Source: Nitrospira sp. (lineage in GTDB: Bacteria > Nitrospirota > Nitrospiria > Nitrospirales > Nitrospiraceae). Taken from it: a stretch of 35,751 nucleotides of DNA. Made by a program: the position numbers and the translations under genes. Positions 26,325 to 32,863 of the stretch are shown here, piece after piece (positions within the stretch are counted from its first letter, which is position 1; every line of letters starts with the position of its first letter). Under the pieces are notes generated by a model that saw nothing but the letters and a program-made list of their open reading frames with translations, searched no databases and was not told the origin of the DNA. The stretch spans positions 1-35,751 of the forward strand of contig JACOEL010000029.1 in the NCBI GenBank assembly GCA_024998625.1, given 5' to 3'.

Positions 26325-26363
26325 CGCCCCCATTGAAGATGGTACGCTATCTCAATGGGGGCG
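26325..26363 (+). terminator. Long hairpin with UACG tetraloop after pilQ
   Basis: CGCCCCCATTGA (26325-26336) pairs perfectly with TCAATGGGGGCG (26352-26363). Inside, 26338-26342 pairs with 26347-26351 (one G-U) around a TACG loop, with a single bulged A. The result is about 17 pairs. It starts 27 nt after the pilQ stop. No T-tract follows, so it is either a Rho-type or U-less terminator, or an mRNA 3'-end stabiliser. Confidence 0.65.
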
Positions 26364-26566
26364 AATCCTGCGGAACGTGTCTTCTTCCCCTGTCTGATAG
26401 CGCTCCTTCCGGGTGTTGTCTCCCTCTAGTATCGCAGGTTACGATCCAGTCTCCTTCGCCTCATGGCCTATCGGGTGTCTGGATGGTTCACCTGGCTCGC
26501 TTCCCGGGCCTCGCCGCCATCATGGGCTTGAGACTCAGTCCTGCTCCACATTCTGTGTAAGACATC

Positions 26567-27724
26567 ATGACAATTTCTTCTACTGATAGGCCGTCTTCCT
26601 CTATTCAAGTCGAACTCGGTGCGCGAAGTTACGCCATCGTCATTCGCCGCGGTCTTCTTCAGGAGATCGGGGAGGAACTGAAGCGTCTCACATGCGTGGG
26701 CAAGGTAGGAGTCGTGACCGATCGCAATCTTGCCAAGCACTATCTCACGCAGGTGACTCGCAGGCTGAAGGCGGCCGGGTTTACGGTTGTTCCCATCGTG
26801 CTGCCTCCCGGGGAGCGGACGAAAACTCTTCGCTCCATCGGGACGGTCATGGATGCTCTCGTGAATGCCAGGTTTGAGCGTTCCTCGATGTTGCTGGCCT
26901 TGGGTGGCGGTGTCATCGGCGACATCACGGGATTTGCCGCTGCAATCTATCAGCGTGGTATCCCGTTCGTGCAAGTGCCGACGAGTCTGGTAGCCCAGGT
27001 CGATTCAAGTGTCGGCGGAAAGACAGGGGTCGATCACCCGAAGGGGAAGAATTTGATCGGGGCCTTCAACCAGCCGCGCGCGGTGTTCATCGATCCTGCG
27101 ATGCTAGCGACTCTGCCGCCGCGTGAATGGATGGCCGGTCTAGCTGAGGTCATCAAGTACGGTGTGATTGCGGACGCGATCTTCTTTGAGTATCTGGAAC
27201 AGAACATAGAATCGATCCGGAAGTTGACCGACGACGCTGTTGCGCACATCGTGAAGCGGTCCTGTGAGATCAAGGCACAGGTGGTGTCGGAGGATGAGCG
27301 TGAGGCAGACCGGCGCCGGATCTTGAACTTCGGCCATACGATCGGGCATGCGTTGGAATCCCTCGGCGGGTATCGGGGCTTCATCCATGGGGAGGCCGTT
27401 GCAGTCGGGATGGTCTATGAGGCCGACATGGCCAGGCACCTCGGCTATTGTGGAACTGAGGTGGTCGTTCGATTGCGAGCACTGGTGAAAGCCGCGGGTT
27501 TGCCGGACCGGCTGCCGAAGGTCTCGTTCAATGCGTTGTGGGGCGCGATGCAGCAGGACAAGAAAGTGTCTGCGGGAACGATTTTTTGTGTGCTGCCGAG
27601 GCGAATCGGAGCTGTGTGCATCGTCCCGCTGGAAAAAACCAAGACGCGCGCTTGGTTTCAGGATGTCCGCACCAGAGAAGCAGCCGAATTGACGCGCGCA
27701 AGGGCTGCCGGACGGGCACGTTAG
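26567..27724 (+). CDS. aroB: 3-dehydroquinate synthase
   Basis: AroB cyclises DAHP to 3-dehydroquinate, step 2 of the shikimate pathway, using NAD and a divalent metal. The conserved block GGGVIGDITGFAAAIYQRGIPFVQVPTSLVAQVDSSVGGKTGVDHP is intact (residues about 110-155). Metal-binding NFGHTIGHALE and HGEAVAVGM are present. At 385 residues it is slightly long because of a basic C-terminal tail. The SD is weak. The gene ends 7 nt before the GAF-GAF-ANTAR gene, so the two are probably one operon. Confidence 0.97.
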   Translation: MTISSTDRPSSSIQVELGARSYAIVIRRGLLQEIGEELKRLTCVGKVGVVTDRNLAKHYLTQVTRRLKAAGFTVVPIVLPPGERTKTLRSIGTVMDALVNARFERSSMLLALGGGVIGDITGFAAAIYQRGIPFVQVPTSLVAQVDSSVGGKTGVDHPKGKNLIGAFNQPRAVFIDPAMLATLPPREWMAGLAEVIKYGVIADAIFFEYLEQNIESIRKLTDDAVAHIVKRSCEIKAQVVSEDEREADRRRILNFGHTIGHALESLGGYRGFIHGEAVAVGMVYEADMARHLGYCGTEVVVRLRALVKAAGLPDRLPKVSFNALWGAMQQDKKVSAGTIFCVLPRRIGAVCIVPLEKTKTRAWFQDVRTREAAELTRARAAGRAR

Positions 27725-27731
27725 GAGTGGA

Positions 27732-28991
27732 ATGGCGACCAAACGAACGCTGACTCAAGTCGAACAAGCCTTGCGCGAAAAGACGCGCGAAGTGGATGCC
27801 CTCCATCGCATCAGCGAGTCGATCAGCAACACACTTGATTTGGAGGCCGTGCTCCGGCATATCGTGGATATGGTCGTGGAAGTGACTAAGGCCGACGCCT
27901 GCTTGCTGTATCTGTTGTCGGATAACAGAGACGAGCTGATCCTGCGGGCCTCCAAGAATCCGCATCCGAAGCTGATCGGGCGGATCACCATCGGCATGGG
28001 CGAAGGCATCACCGGATGGGTCGCGCGGGAGCGGACGCGCGTCGTCATTCCCAACAGCGCCAGCGATGACCCGCGGTTTAAGTTCTTTCACAACCTTCCC
28101 GAAGACCGCTACCAGGCGTTCGTCTCGGTGCCGATTACGACCAAACAGGAGGTCGTCGGTGTTATTAATGTACAGCACAAACGGTCGCGCCGATACCGGC
28201 CCGACGAACTAGCGTTGCTCTCGACCATCGCCACGCAGGTCGGAGGGGCCATTGAGAACGCCCGCCTGTACGATCAAATGACGCGGAAGGCGCTGCAACT
28301 GGATACGCTATCCCAGGTCTCGGAGACCGTGTCGTCGAATCGATTGATCGAGGACGTGCTGCAGTTGATTGTGACGATGACGGCTCAAATGATGGGATCG
28401 AAGATTTGCTCCATCATTCTTTTGGATCAGCCGACCGGTGAACTTCGGATCGCCGCCACGCAAAGTCTGAGCGAACAGTACCGGCGCAAGCCCAACGTGA
28501 AGATCGGGCAAAGCATCAGTGGGCGTGTCGTCCAGGATCGCCGGCCGATCATTGTGCCGGATGTCACCAAAGAAGGCACCTATATGTATCCGGACATGGC
28601 TGCGAAGGAGGGCCTTTGTTCGCTCCTGTGCGTGCCGATGCTGGTGCGTGAAAAGGCCATCGGCGTAATCAATACGTATACGTCCAAGCCGCATACCTTC
28701 ACGGCGGAGGATGTCAAACTGATGCAGGCGATTGCCAATCAGGCCGCGATTTCCATTGAGCACACCACGTTGCTTGAGAAATCGTTTGAAATGCAGGAAG
28801 CCTTGCAGGTCCGCAAGTTGCTCGATCGGGCTAAGGGATATCTCATGCGGTCGAAGCGGCTGTCGGAGGAAGACGCGTTCAAATTGATTCAACGGCAGAG
28901 CATGGATCTTCGCAAATCCATGCGAGAGATCGCAGAAGCCATTCTCCTAGCCGGAGAAATCGAACAGCGGGCCGATAAGGACAGGAGTTGA
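27732..28991 (+). CDS. GAF-GAF-ANTAR protein, predicted RNA-binding transcription antiterminator
   Basis: The 419-residue protein has a short coiled coil (EQALREKTREVDALHRISESI) and GAF domain 1 at about residues 25-165 (MGEGITGWVARERTRVVIPN; FVSVPITTKQEVVGVINVQH). GAF domain 2 covers about 190-340 (IGQSISGRVVQDRRPIIVPDV; SLLCVPMLVREKAIGVINTY). The C-terminal ANTAR three-helix domain lies at about 352-408 (VRKLLDRAKGYLMRSKRLSEEDAF and SMREIAEAILLAGEI). ANTAR domains of NasR, AmiR and EutV bind paired hexaloop hairpins in nascent RNA and prevent terminator formation. Two such leaders lie 2-4 kb downstream. There is no response-regulator receiver domain, so the signal is presumably a GAF ligand, which I cannot identify. 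Confidence 0.93.
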   Translation: MATKRTLTQVEQALREKTREVDALHRISESISNTLDLEAVLRHIVDMVVEVTKADACLLYLLSDNRDELILRASKNPHPKLIGRITIGMGEGITGWVARERTRVVIPNSASDDPRFKFFHNLPEDRYQAFVSVPITTKQEVVGVINVQHKRSRRYRPDELALLSTIATQVGGAIENARLYDQMTRKALQLDTLSQVSETVSSNRLIEDVLQLIVTMTAQMMGSKICSIILLDQPTGELRIAATQSLSEQYRRKPNVKIGQSISGRVVQDRRPIIVPDVTKEGTYMYPDMAAKEGLCSLLCVPMLVREKAIGVINTYTSKPHTFTAEDVKLMQAIANQAAISIEHTTLLEKSFEMQEALQVRKLLDRAKGYLMRSKRLSEEDAFKLIQRQSMDLRKSMREIAEAILLAGEIEQRADKDRS

Positions 28992-29287
28992 TTGCCACTC
29001 GGCGCATCTGACAACCATAAGGGAGGGCGCAGGCCCTGGCAGTTGGATCGATCTTCGCGGTGCTGGAGTTGAACCCGAGCCATGCCTTCTTATTACTTCG
29101 CTCCGTTTGTCTTCTGCACCTCATTCTGCTTCATTGGCGGTACTCTCTTGGAGGCTTAGGGAGTGGAGTGATTTGTGACCCGCCTGACGGCCAAGTGCCA
29201 TAGTGAACTGATTTCGCTGAACGTCCACCATCATCAATGAACGCAATTGCACATGTTCGAGCCTGTTTGGGAATGGGTGAGATTTGG
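28992..29287 (+). other. Intergenic region without a recognisable gene
   Basis: About 296 nt between the ANTAR protein gene and the small lipoprotein gene. Short antisense ORFs here have no recognisable product. A small AGGGC/GCCCT hairpin with GCAG loop lies near 29024-29037. No tRNA, no clear promoter with both hexamers and no repeat was found. Confidence 0.4.
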
Positions 29288-29680
29288 ATGTCGAAGAGAC
29301 CATGTGTTGCCACAATTTTTCTGCTAATTCTTGTAACAAGTGGCTGCGCTACCGGTCACTACTCCCCGCTTGCCGGAGCCGACAAGGACCAGGTCGAGCA
29401 GCTCAAGGAGCACGTCTATCGTGTGGAATACCGCGTTAGTTCGTTTACGTCGCAAGAACAACTGGATGCCTACCTGCGACGGCGTTGCGCGGAGCTGACC
29501 TTGCGCGAGGGCTACGATTTCTTTCACTTCGCCCAGCGTGCGGATGTGCTGGCACTTTCACGACGAACGTCGATGACGGTGACGATGTACAAGGGCAAGA
29601 AGCCGGTGGGCGTTGATAACGTCTATGACGCGAAGGAGGTCCTGGCGCAGCAGCCGGACCTTCTTTCCGGCGCCCAATGA
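29288..29680 (+). CDS. Small lipoprotein, CC0125/CC1285-like
   Basis: The 130-residue product has a signal peptide with a lipobox (LVTSGC, cysteine about residue 20) and a domain YRVEYRVSSFTSQEQLDAYLRRRCAELTLREGYDFFHF that resembles the CC0125/CC1285 lipoprotein family, whose function is unknown. ATG 29288 is preceded by GGGTGAG at 29275-29281 with 6 nt spacing; earlier in-frame starts from 29237 would put residues before an otherwise proper signal peptide. It converges on the next gene with a 16-nt gap. Confidence 0.75.
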   Translation: MSKRPCVATIFLLILVTSGCATGHYSPLAGADKDQVEQLKEHVYRVEYRVSSFTSQEQLDAYLRRRCAELTLREGYDFFHFAQRADVLALSRRTSMTVTMYKGKKPVGVDNVYDAKEVLAQQPDLLSGAQ

Positions 29681-29696
29681 CTGCTGCCGTTCGGCG

Positions 29697-30611
29697 CTAG
29701 GGTGTTGCGGTCGGCTTGCGGGGTGCCGCTTTCGGTTTGGCCTTGGAGGCAGCGGTGTCTTTCTCAGCTAACTGCCGCCGTGCCGATTCCAACTCTGCCT
29801 TGAGCTTCTGGAGTTCCTCCGCCTGTTTGACCACCACATCCTTCGCGGATTGGAGTTCCTGTTGCAAGCGGCTCTGTTCGGCAGTGGGTGAAGTTTGTAT
29901 CGGTGCTGCCTCGGCAGTGGTGTTGTGGTCGGCCGTGACAGGAGATGGCGCAGGAAGTTGACTCAACGCCTCAAGGGAGACGGCGATACGCGGCTGTTCC
30001 GGCTCGACGATCATCCAGGGGTGAGGAACATCGGCTCGCACAAGGGCTTGTGGGGGGGTGAAGGAGAGCAGGAGTGTCGCCGGTCTGGCCTGACCATCCG
30101 CAGCCGCCGATCGATAATGAGACAGGGTCACTCGAAGCGTGGTCTTATGCACGTAGAGCGTGCCTTGGGTTTTGAGACCGTCATCCTGCATGGTGAAGCG
30201 AACCCGTTGATCAGGCTGAGCCTGTGCGAGTGCGGTGACGATGAGCGGGGACAGAAACTCCACCTCCTCGTGAGAGAACAGCGGATAACTCTCCTGCGCC
30301 ATGCTGCTTCCCGGCCGATCGAGTCCTGAAACGGACAGGCCGGTGAGTAGGCGTCCCATCAGCGAGGCCGTCAGATGGGCAGGATGCGACGCCTGAAAAG
30401 TCTGCGGCGTGCCGTATTTGGCGGTGGTCCCACGGCTGGTCTGGCGTTCAAGAGCGACGGTTCCCAGGGGGCCCTGTCCGACGGGAGTCAGGTTTGTTCC
30501 GAGGCTGCAGGCGCAGAGGAGGAGACAGGGAACAAGCGCCAGCTGCCAGGCGAGCCGGAAACCACTGAGGCGTGATTGTGTCGGGGTAGGATGGCGAATC
30601 ATGAGCCGCAT
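29697..30611 (-). CDS. Putative lipoprotein with C-terminal coiled coil, unknown function
   Basis: Read on the minus strand from ATG at 30611 (304 residues) or 30602. The N-terminus has a basic region and a lipobox-like LLLCAC, so membrane anchoring at the second Cys is likely. The middle (about 100-220) contains FSHEEVEFLSPLIVTALAQAQPDQRVRF and WMIVEPEQPRIAVS. The C-terminus is a coiled coil (QQELQSAKDVVVKQAEELQKL) ending in a Lys/Ala/Pro-rich tail. I do not recognise the family. It is the only convincing minus-strand gene in the window. Confidence 0.75.
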   Translation of the reverse strand: MRLMIRHPTPTQSRLSGFRLAWQLALVPCLLLCACSLGTNLTPVGQGPLGTVALERQTSRGTTAKYGTPQTFQASHPAHLTASLMGRLLTGLSVSGLDRPGSSMAQESYPLFSHEEVEFLSPLIVTALAQAQPDQRVRFTMQDDGLKTQGTLYVHKTTLRVTLSHYRSAAADGQARPATLLLSFTPPQALVRADVPHPWMIVEPEQPRIAVSLEALSQLPAPSPVTADHNTTAEAAPIQTSPTAEQSRLQQELQSAKDVVVKQAEELQKLKAELESARRQLAEKDTAASKAKPKAAPRKPTATP

Positions 30612-30619
30612 GGCGGCCG

Positions 30620-30630
30620 ATTGTACCACA
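30620..30630 (-). promoter_or_regulatory. Possible extended -10 for the minus-strand lipoprotein gene
   Basis: On the minus strand TGTGGTACAAT (30630 to 30620) contains TGG plus TACAAT, an extended -10. Initiation about 7 nt downstream would fall two or three bases before the ATG at 30611, giving a near-leaderless mRNA, in agreement with the missing SD. No good -35 was seen. The evidence is a short motif only. Confidence 0.3.
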
Positions 30631-30681
30631 GGCTGACCGCGGAACCGCCCGGTTTCCCCTGGAAAAGTGCGGTTCAAGTGA

Positions 30682-30711
30682 TTGACAGCCTGCTTAGGCC
30701 GATGGTATACA
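30682..30711 (+). promoter_or_regulatory. Sigma70 promoter of the nadE leader
   Basis: TTGACA (30682-30687) is a perfect -35. TATACA (30706-30711) lies 18 bp away and is preceded by TGG, forming an extended -10. Transcription would start near 30718, so the mRNA has a leader of about 240 nt before the nadE ATG, beginning just before the first ANTAR-type hairpin. Confidence 0.7.
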
Positions 30712-30725
30712 CACGGGATCATTTC

Positions 30726-30795
30726 CGGGGACAACGGCGTCTCCGACGAGCAATTCGTTCCTAACGATACATTGGAACCAGGACAACGACGTCCT
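30726..30795 (+). promoter_or_regulatory. ANTAR-target leader 1: paired hexaloop hairpins upstream of nadE
   Basis: Hairpin P1 is CGGGGAC-AACGGC-GTCTCCG (30726-30745; seven pairs, one G-U). Hairpin P2 is AGGAC-AACGAC-GTCCT (30780-30795; five pairs). Both loops are six bases with A1 and G4, the documented requirement for ANTAR proteins. The linker can form its own stem, GTTCC (30757-30761) with GGAAC (30774-30778). The 3' arm of P2 (30791-30795) is also part of the 5' arm of the terminator, so P2 and the terminator exclude each other. This is the architecture known for NasR and EutV targets. Direct reading shows the motif; protein binding is inferred. Confidence 0.85.
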
Positions 30796-30831
30796 CCGAT
30801 CCACCGAGGTGGGTCTGAGGACGTTTTTTTT
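30789..30831 (+). terminator. Intrinsic terminator/attenuator in the nadE leader
   Basis: Bases 30790-30796 (CGTCCTC) pair with 30817-30823 (GAGGACG). After one mismatch, seven further pairs including one G-U (30798-30804 with 30809-30815) close on a CGAG loop. Eight Ts follow (30824-30831). It lies about 127 nt before the nadE start and after the promoter, so it must act as an attenuator unless relieved. Formation of P2 removes its outer stem. Confidence 0.88.
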
Positions 30832-30837
30832 ATCAGT

Positions 30838-30860
30838 CTGCTGATAACTTCCATCAGCAG
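30838..30860 (+). promoter_or_regulatory. Second hairpin after the nadE leader terminator
   Basis: CTGCTGAT (30838-30845) pairs with ATCAGCAG (30853-30860) around a seven-base loop. An alternative stem, TATCAG (30831-30836) with CTGATA (30841-30846), competes with it. The element would be the first structure in read-through RNA and may protect its 5' side or help unwind the terminator. Function is unknown. Confidence 0.4.
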
Positions 30861-30957
30861 GCAAGGATCGCCGACAGCCCAGGATCGTGAAGTTCCGATG
30901 ACTCGTGTTCAGGCTGACAGCTGATTGCTGAGCGCCGACGGCTTACAGGCTTTAGAT

Positions 30958-32727
30958 ATGCGTCCCCTCAGAATTGCCATGGCCCAGATCAATCCGACCG
31001 TCGGGGACATTGTCGGCAACACGCGCTTGATCCAGACGTGGATTAAGGAAGCGCGACGGGCCAAGGCCGACCTCGTGGCCTTCCCGGAATTGGCCATCAC
31101 CGGCTATCCGCCGGAGGATCTGTTGTTCAAGCCCCGCTTCATCGCGGACACGCATCGTGCCTTGAAGGCGGTCGCGGCGGAAGCGCGCGGCTTGGTCGTG
31201 GTCGTCGGGTATGTCGGGCAGGGGGCGACGGCTGTTTCGGCGTCGGAGGCTTCTTCGTTCCCGCTGCCTGGTCGGCATGAATTGTACAACGAGGCAGCGG
31301 TGCTGTCCGATCGACGGATTTTGGCCACCTACCGGAAACGGCATTTGCCGAACTACGGCGTGTTCGATGAGAGCCGGTACTTTCACCCCGGTTCTCGTCT
31401 GCCGTTGCTGGTCCTGGACGGCGTGACGATCGGCGTCAATATTTGCGAAGACATCTGGTTCTCGGACGGGCCCACGCGGCTGCAGGCCGCAGCCGGCGCC
31501 GAGGTCATCGTCAATATCAACGCATCCCCGTTCCATGTCGGGAAGGGGCGGATGCGCGAACAGGTGCTGGCGACCAGGGCCCGTGAAAATCGCCTGATCG
31601 TGACCTACACCAACACGGTCGGCGGGCAGGATGAACTGGTGTTCGACGGCTGCAGCATGATTGTGGACCAGGCGGGCGAGATCGTGGGGCGGGGGAAGGC
31701 GTTTGAGCAGGATCTCATCGTTGCGGATCTCGATGTCGCGGCCGTGGGGCGGGCGCGACTGGCCCAGGGACGCAAGAAACCCCTGCCGCCGCGTGTGGCG
31801 GCCCTCATTGATCGGGTCGATGTACGCCTGCCTGCGAGAAAGTTGCAGTCAGTCGTGGTGCCGGATCTAGAGCCTCCGCTGGGGCGTCTCGACGAGGCCT
31901 ATCGTGCCTTGGTCCTCGGGGTGCAGGACTATGTCCGCAAGAACGGGTTCAAGCGCGTCGTCATCGGATTGAGCGGCGGGGTGGACTCGGCCATCACCGC
32001 GGTCATCGCGGTAGACGCCTTGGGTGCTGAGAATGTGCTCGGGGTGTTCATGCCCTCGCCCTATACGTCCAGAGCTAGCCGCGAAGATGTCGCCGATCTG
32101 GCCAGCCGGCTGCACATTCAGGTCGATACCCTGTCTATTACCGCGACGTTCAAGAGTTACCTGCGCGCCCTCAGCCGATCCTTCAAGGGACGGCGTCCCG
32201 ACACGACCGAAGAGAATTTGCAGGCTCGGATCAGGGGCAATCTGCTGATGGCCTATTCGAATAAGTTCGGGCATCTGGTGCTGACCACCGGAAATAAAAG
32301 CGAAATGAGCGTCGGGTACGCAACGCTGTACGGCGATATGGCAGGAGGGTTTGCGGTGATCAAGGATGTGCCGAAGACCATGGTCTACGAGCTGTCGCAC
32401 ATGCGCAATCAGGTCGGGCCGGTTCCGGTGATCCCGAAACGTGTTCTGGAGCGGGCTCCCACCGCGGAGTTACGACCCGATCAAAAAGACGAAGACAGTT
32501 TGCCCCCCTACGCTATTCTCGATCCGGTTCTCAAGGCCTACGTCGAGGAGGACCGCGCGTTGGAAGACATTGCAGCGATGGGGTTCGATCGGAAGACGGT
32601 CGCGCGGGTGATCGCGCTGGTGGACCGGAGTGAATACAAGCGGCGGCAGGCCCCGCTCGGAATCAAGATTACGCATCGCGCATTCGGGAAGGATCGACGG
32701 ATGCCGATCACCAATGGGTACCGGTAG
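30958..32727 (+). CDS. nadE: Glutamine-dependent NAD synthetase
   Basis: Makes NAD from deamido-NAD, ATP and glutamine-derived ammonia. The N-terminal nitrilase-type amidase domain has the triad E44 (FPELAITGYPPEDLL), K127 (YRKRHLPNYGVFDE) and C163 (NICEDIW). The C-terminal synthetase domain has the PP-loop LSGGVDS near residue 340 and TTGNKSEMSVGYATLYGDMAGGF. The 589-residue length is typical. ATG 30958 has a weak SD; an in-frame TTG at 30925 is less likely. The NAD synthetase of Azospirillum has been reported to be controlled by PII, and here glnB lies in the same gene run. Expression is probably gated by the upstream ANTAR-type leader. Confidence 0.96.
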   Translation: MRPLRIAMAQINPTVGDIVGNTRLIQTWIKEARRAKADLVAFPELAITGYPPEDLLFKPRFIADTHRALKAVAAEARGLVVVVGYVGQGATAVSASEASSFPLPGRHELYNEAAVLSDRRILATYRKRHLPNYGVFDESRYFHPGSRLPLLVLDGVTIGVNICEDIWFSDGPTRLQAAAGAEVIVNINASPFHVGKGRMREQVLATRARENRLIVTYTNTVGGQDELVFDGCSMIVDQAGEIVGRGKAFEQDLIVADLDVAAVGRARLAQGRKKPLPPRVAALIDRVDVRLPARKLQSVVVPDLEPPLGRLDEAYRALVLGVQDYVRKNGFKRVVIGLSGGVDSAITAVIAVDALGAENVLGVFMPSPYTSRASREDVADLASRLHIQVDTLSITATFKSYLRALSRSFKGRRPDTTEENLQARIRGNLLMAYSNKFGHLVLTTGNKSEMSVGYATLYGDMAGGFAVIKDVPKTMVYELSHMRNQVGPVPVIPKRVLERAPTAELRPDQKDEDSLPPYAILDPVLKAYVEEDRALEDIAAMGFDRKTVARVIALVDRSEYKRRQAPLGIKITHRAFGKDRRMPITNGYR

Positions 32728-32742
32728 TACGGGCCGCAACAG

Positions 32743-32813
32743 GACCGACAACGACGTCGGTCAGCAACACTGGCAATGGCGCCAGAGAGACGGGGCTTAC
32801 AGACTGTTCTGTA
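32743..32813 (+). promoter_or_regulatory. ANTAR-target leader 2: three consecutive hexaloop hairpins before the barrel-amtB genes
   Basis: Hairpin A is GACCGAC-AACGAC-GTCGGTC (32743-32762; seven perfect pairs). Hairpin B is CTGGC-AATGGC-GCCAG (32770-32785; five pairs). Hairpin C is TACAG-ACTGTT-CTGTA (32798-32813; five pairs). All three loops are six bases with A1 and G4. Loop and closing base pairs of A are identical to hairpin P2 of the nadE leader; the 12-mer GACAACGACGTC occurs in both. Hairpin C overlaps the following terminator-like hairpin. No promoter was found between the nadE stop and hairpin A, so this may be an internal checkpoint in a nadE read-through transcript. Confidence 0.75.
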
Positions 32814-32825
32814 CGACGGTCTTTT
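32801..32825 (+). terminator. Weak terminator-like hairpin overlapping hairpin C
   Basis: AGACTGTT (32801-32808) pairs with GACGGTCT (32815-32822), eight pairs with two G-U, around a six-base loop. It runs into a T stretch at 32822-32825. Its 5' arm contains the loop of hairpin C, making the two exclusive. The stem is modest and the T-tract short, so this is a weaker candidate than the nadE leader terminator. Confidence 0.5.
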
Positions 32826-32863
32826 GAGCGGGCACTTTTACTTCTTCTCTCTTTGGAGGCGTC

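Noticed and set aside
26333-26560. 75-codon ORF between pilQ and aroB
   Set aside because: Its start lies inside the long post-pilQ hairpin and the product has no recognisable features or SD.
29060-29090. Sequence resembling a tRNA T-arm (GTTGAACCC)
   Set aside because: No acceptor, D-arm or anticodon stem could be assembled around it.
30898-30924. Eight-codon reading frame (MTRVQADS) before nadE as a possible leader peptide
   Set aside because: No SD, no regulatory codon run, and it lies after the terminator where translation could not control attenuation.
32766-32790. TGGCA-like sequence in leader 2 as a sigma-54 (-24/-12) promoter, tempting beside amtB and glnB
   Set aside because: The GC dinucleotide required ten bases after GG is missing; the bases are better explained as hairpin B.
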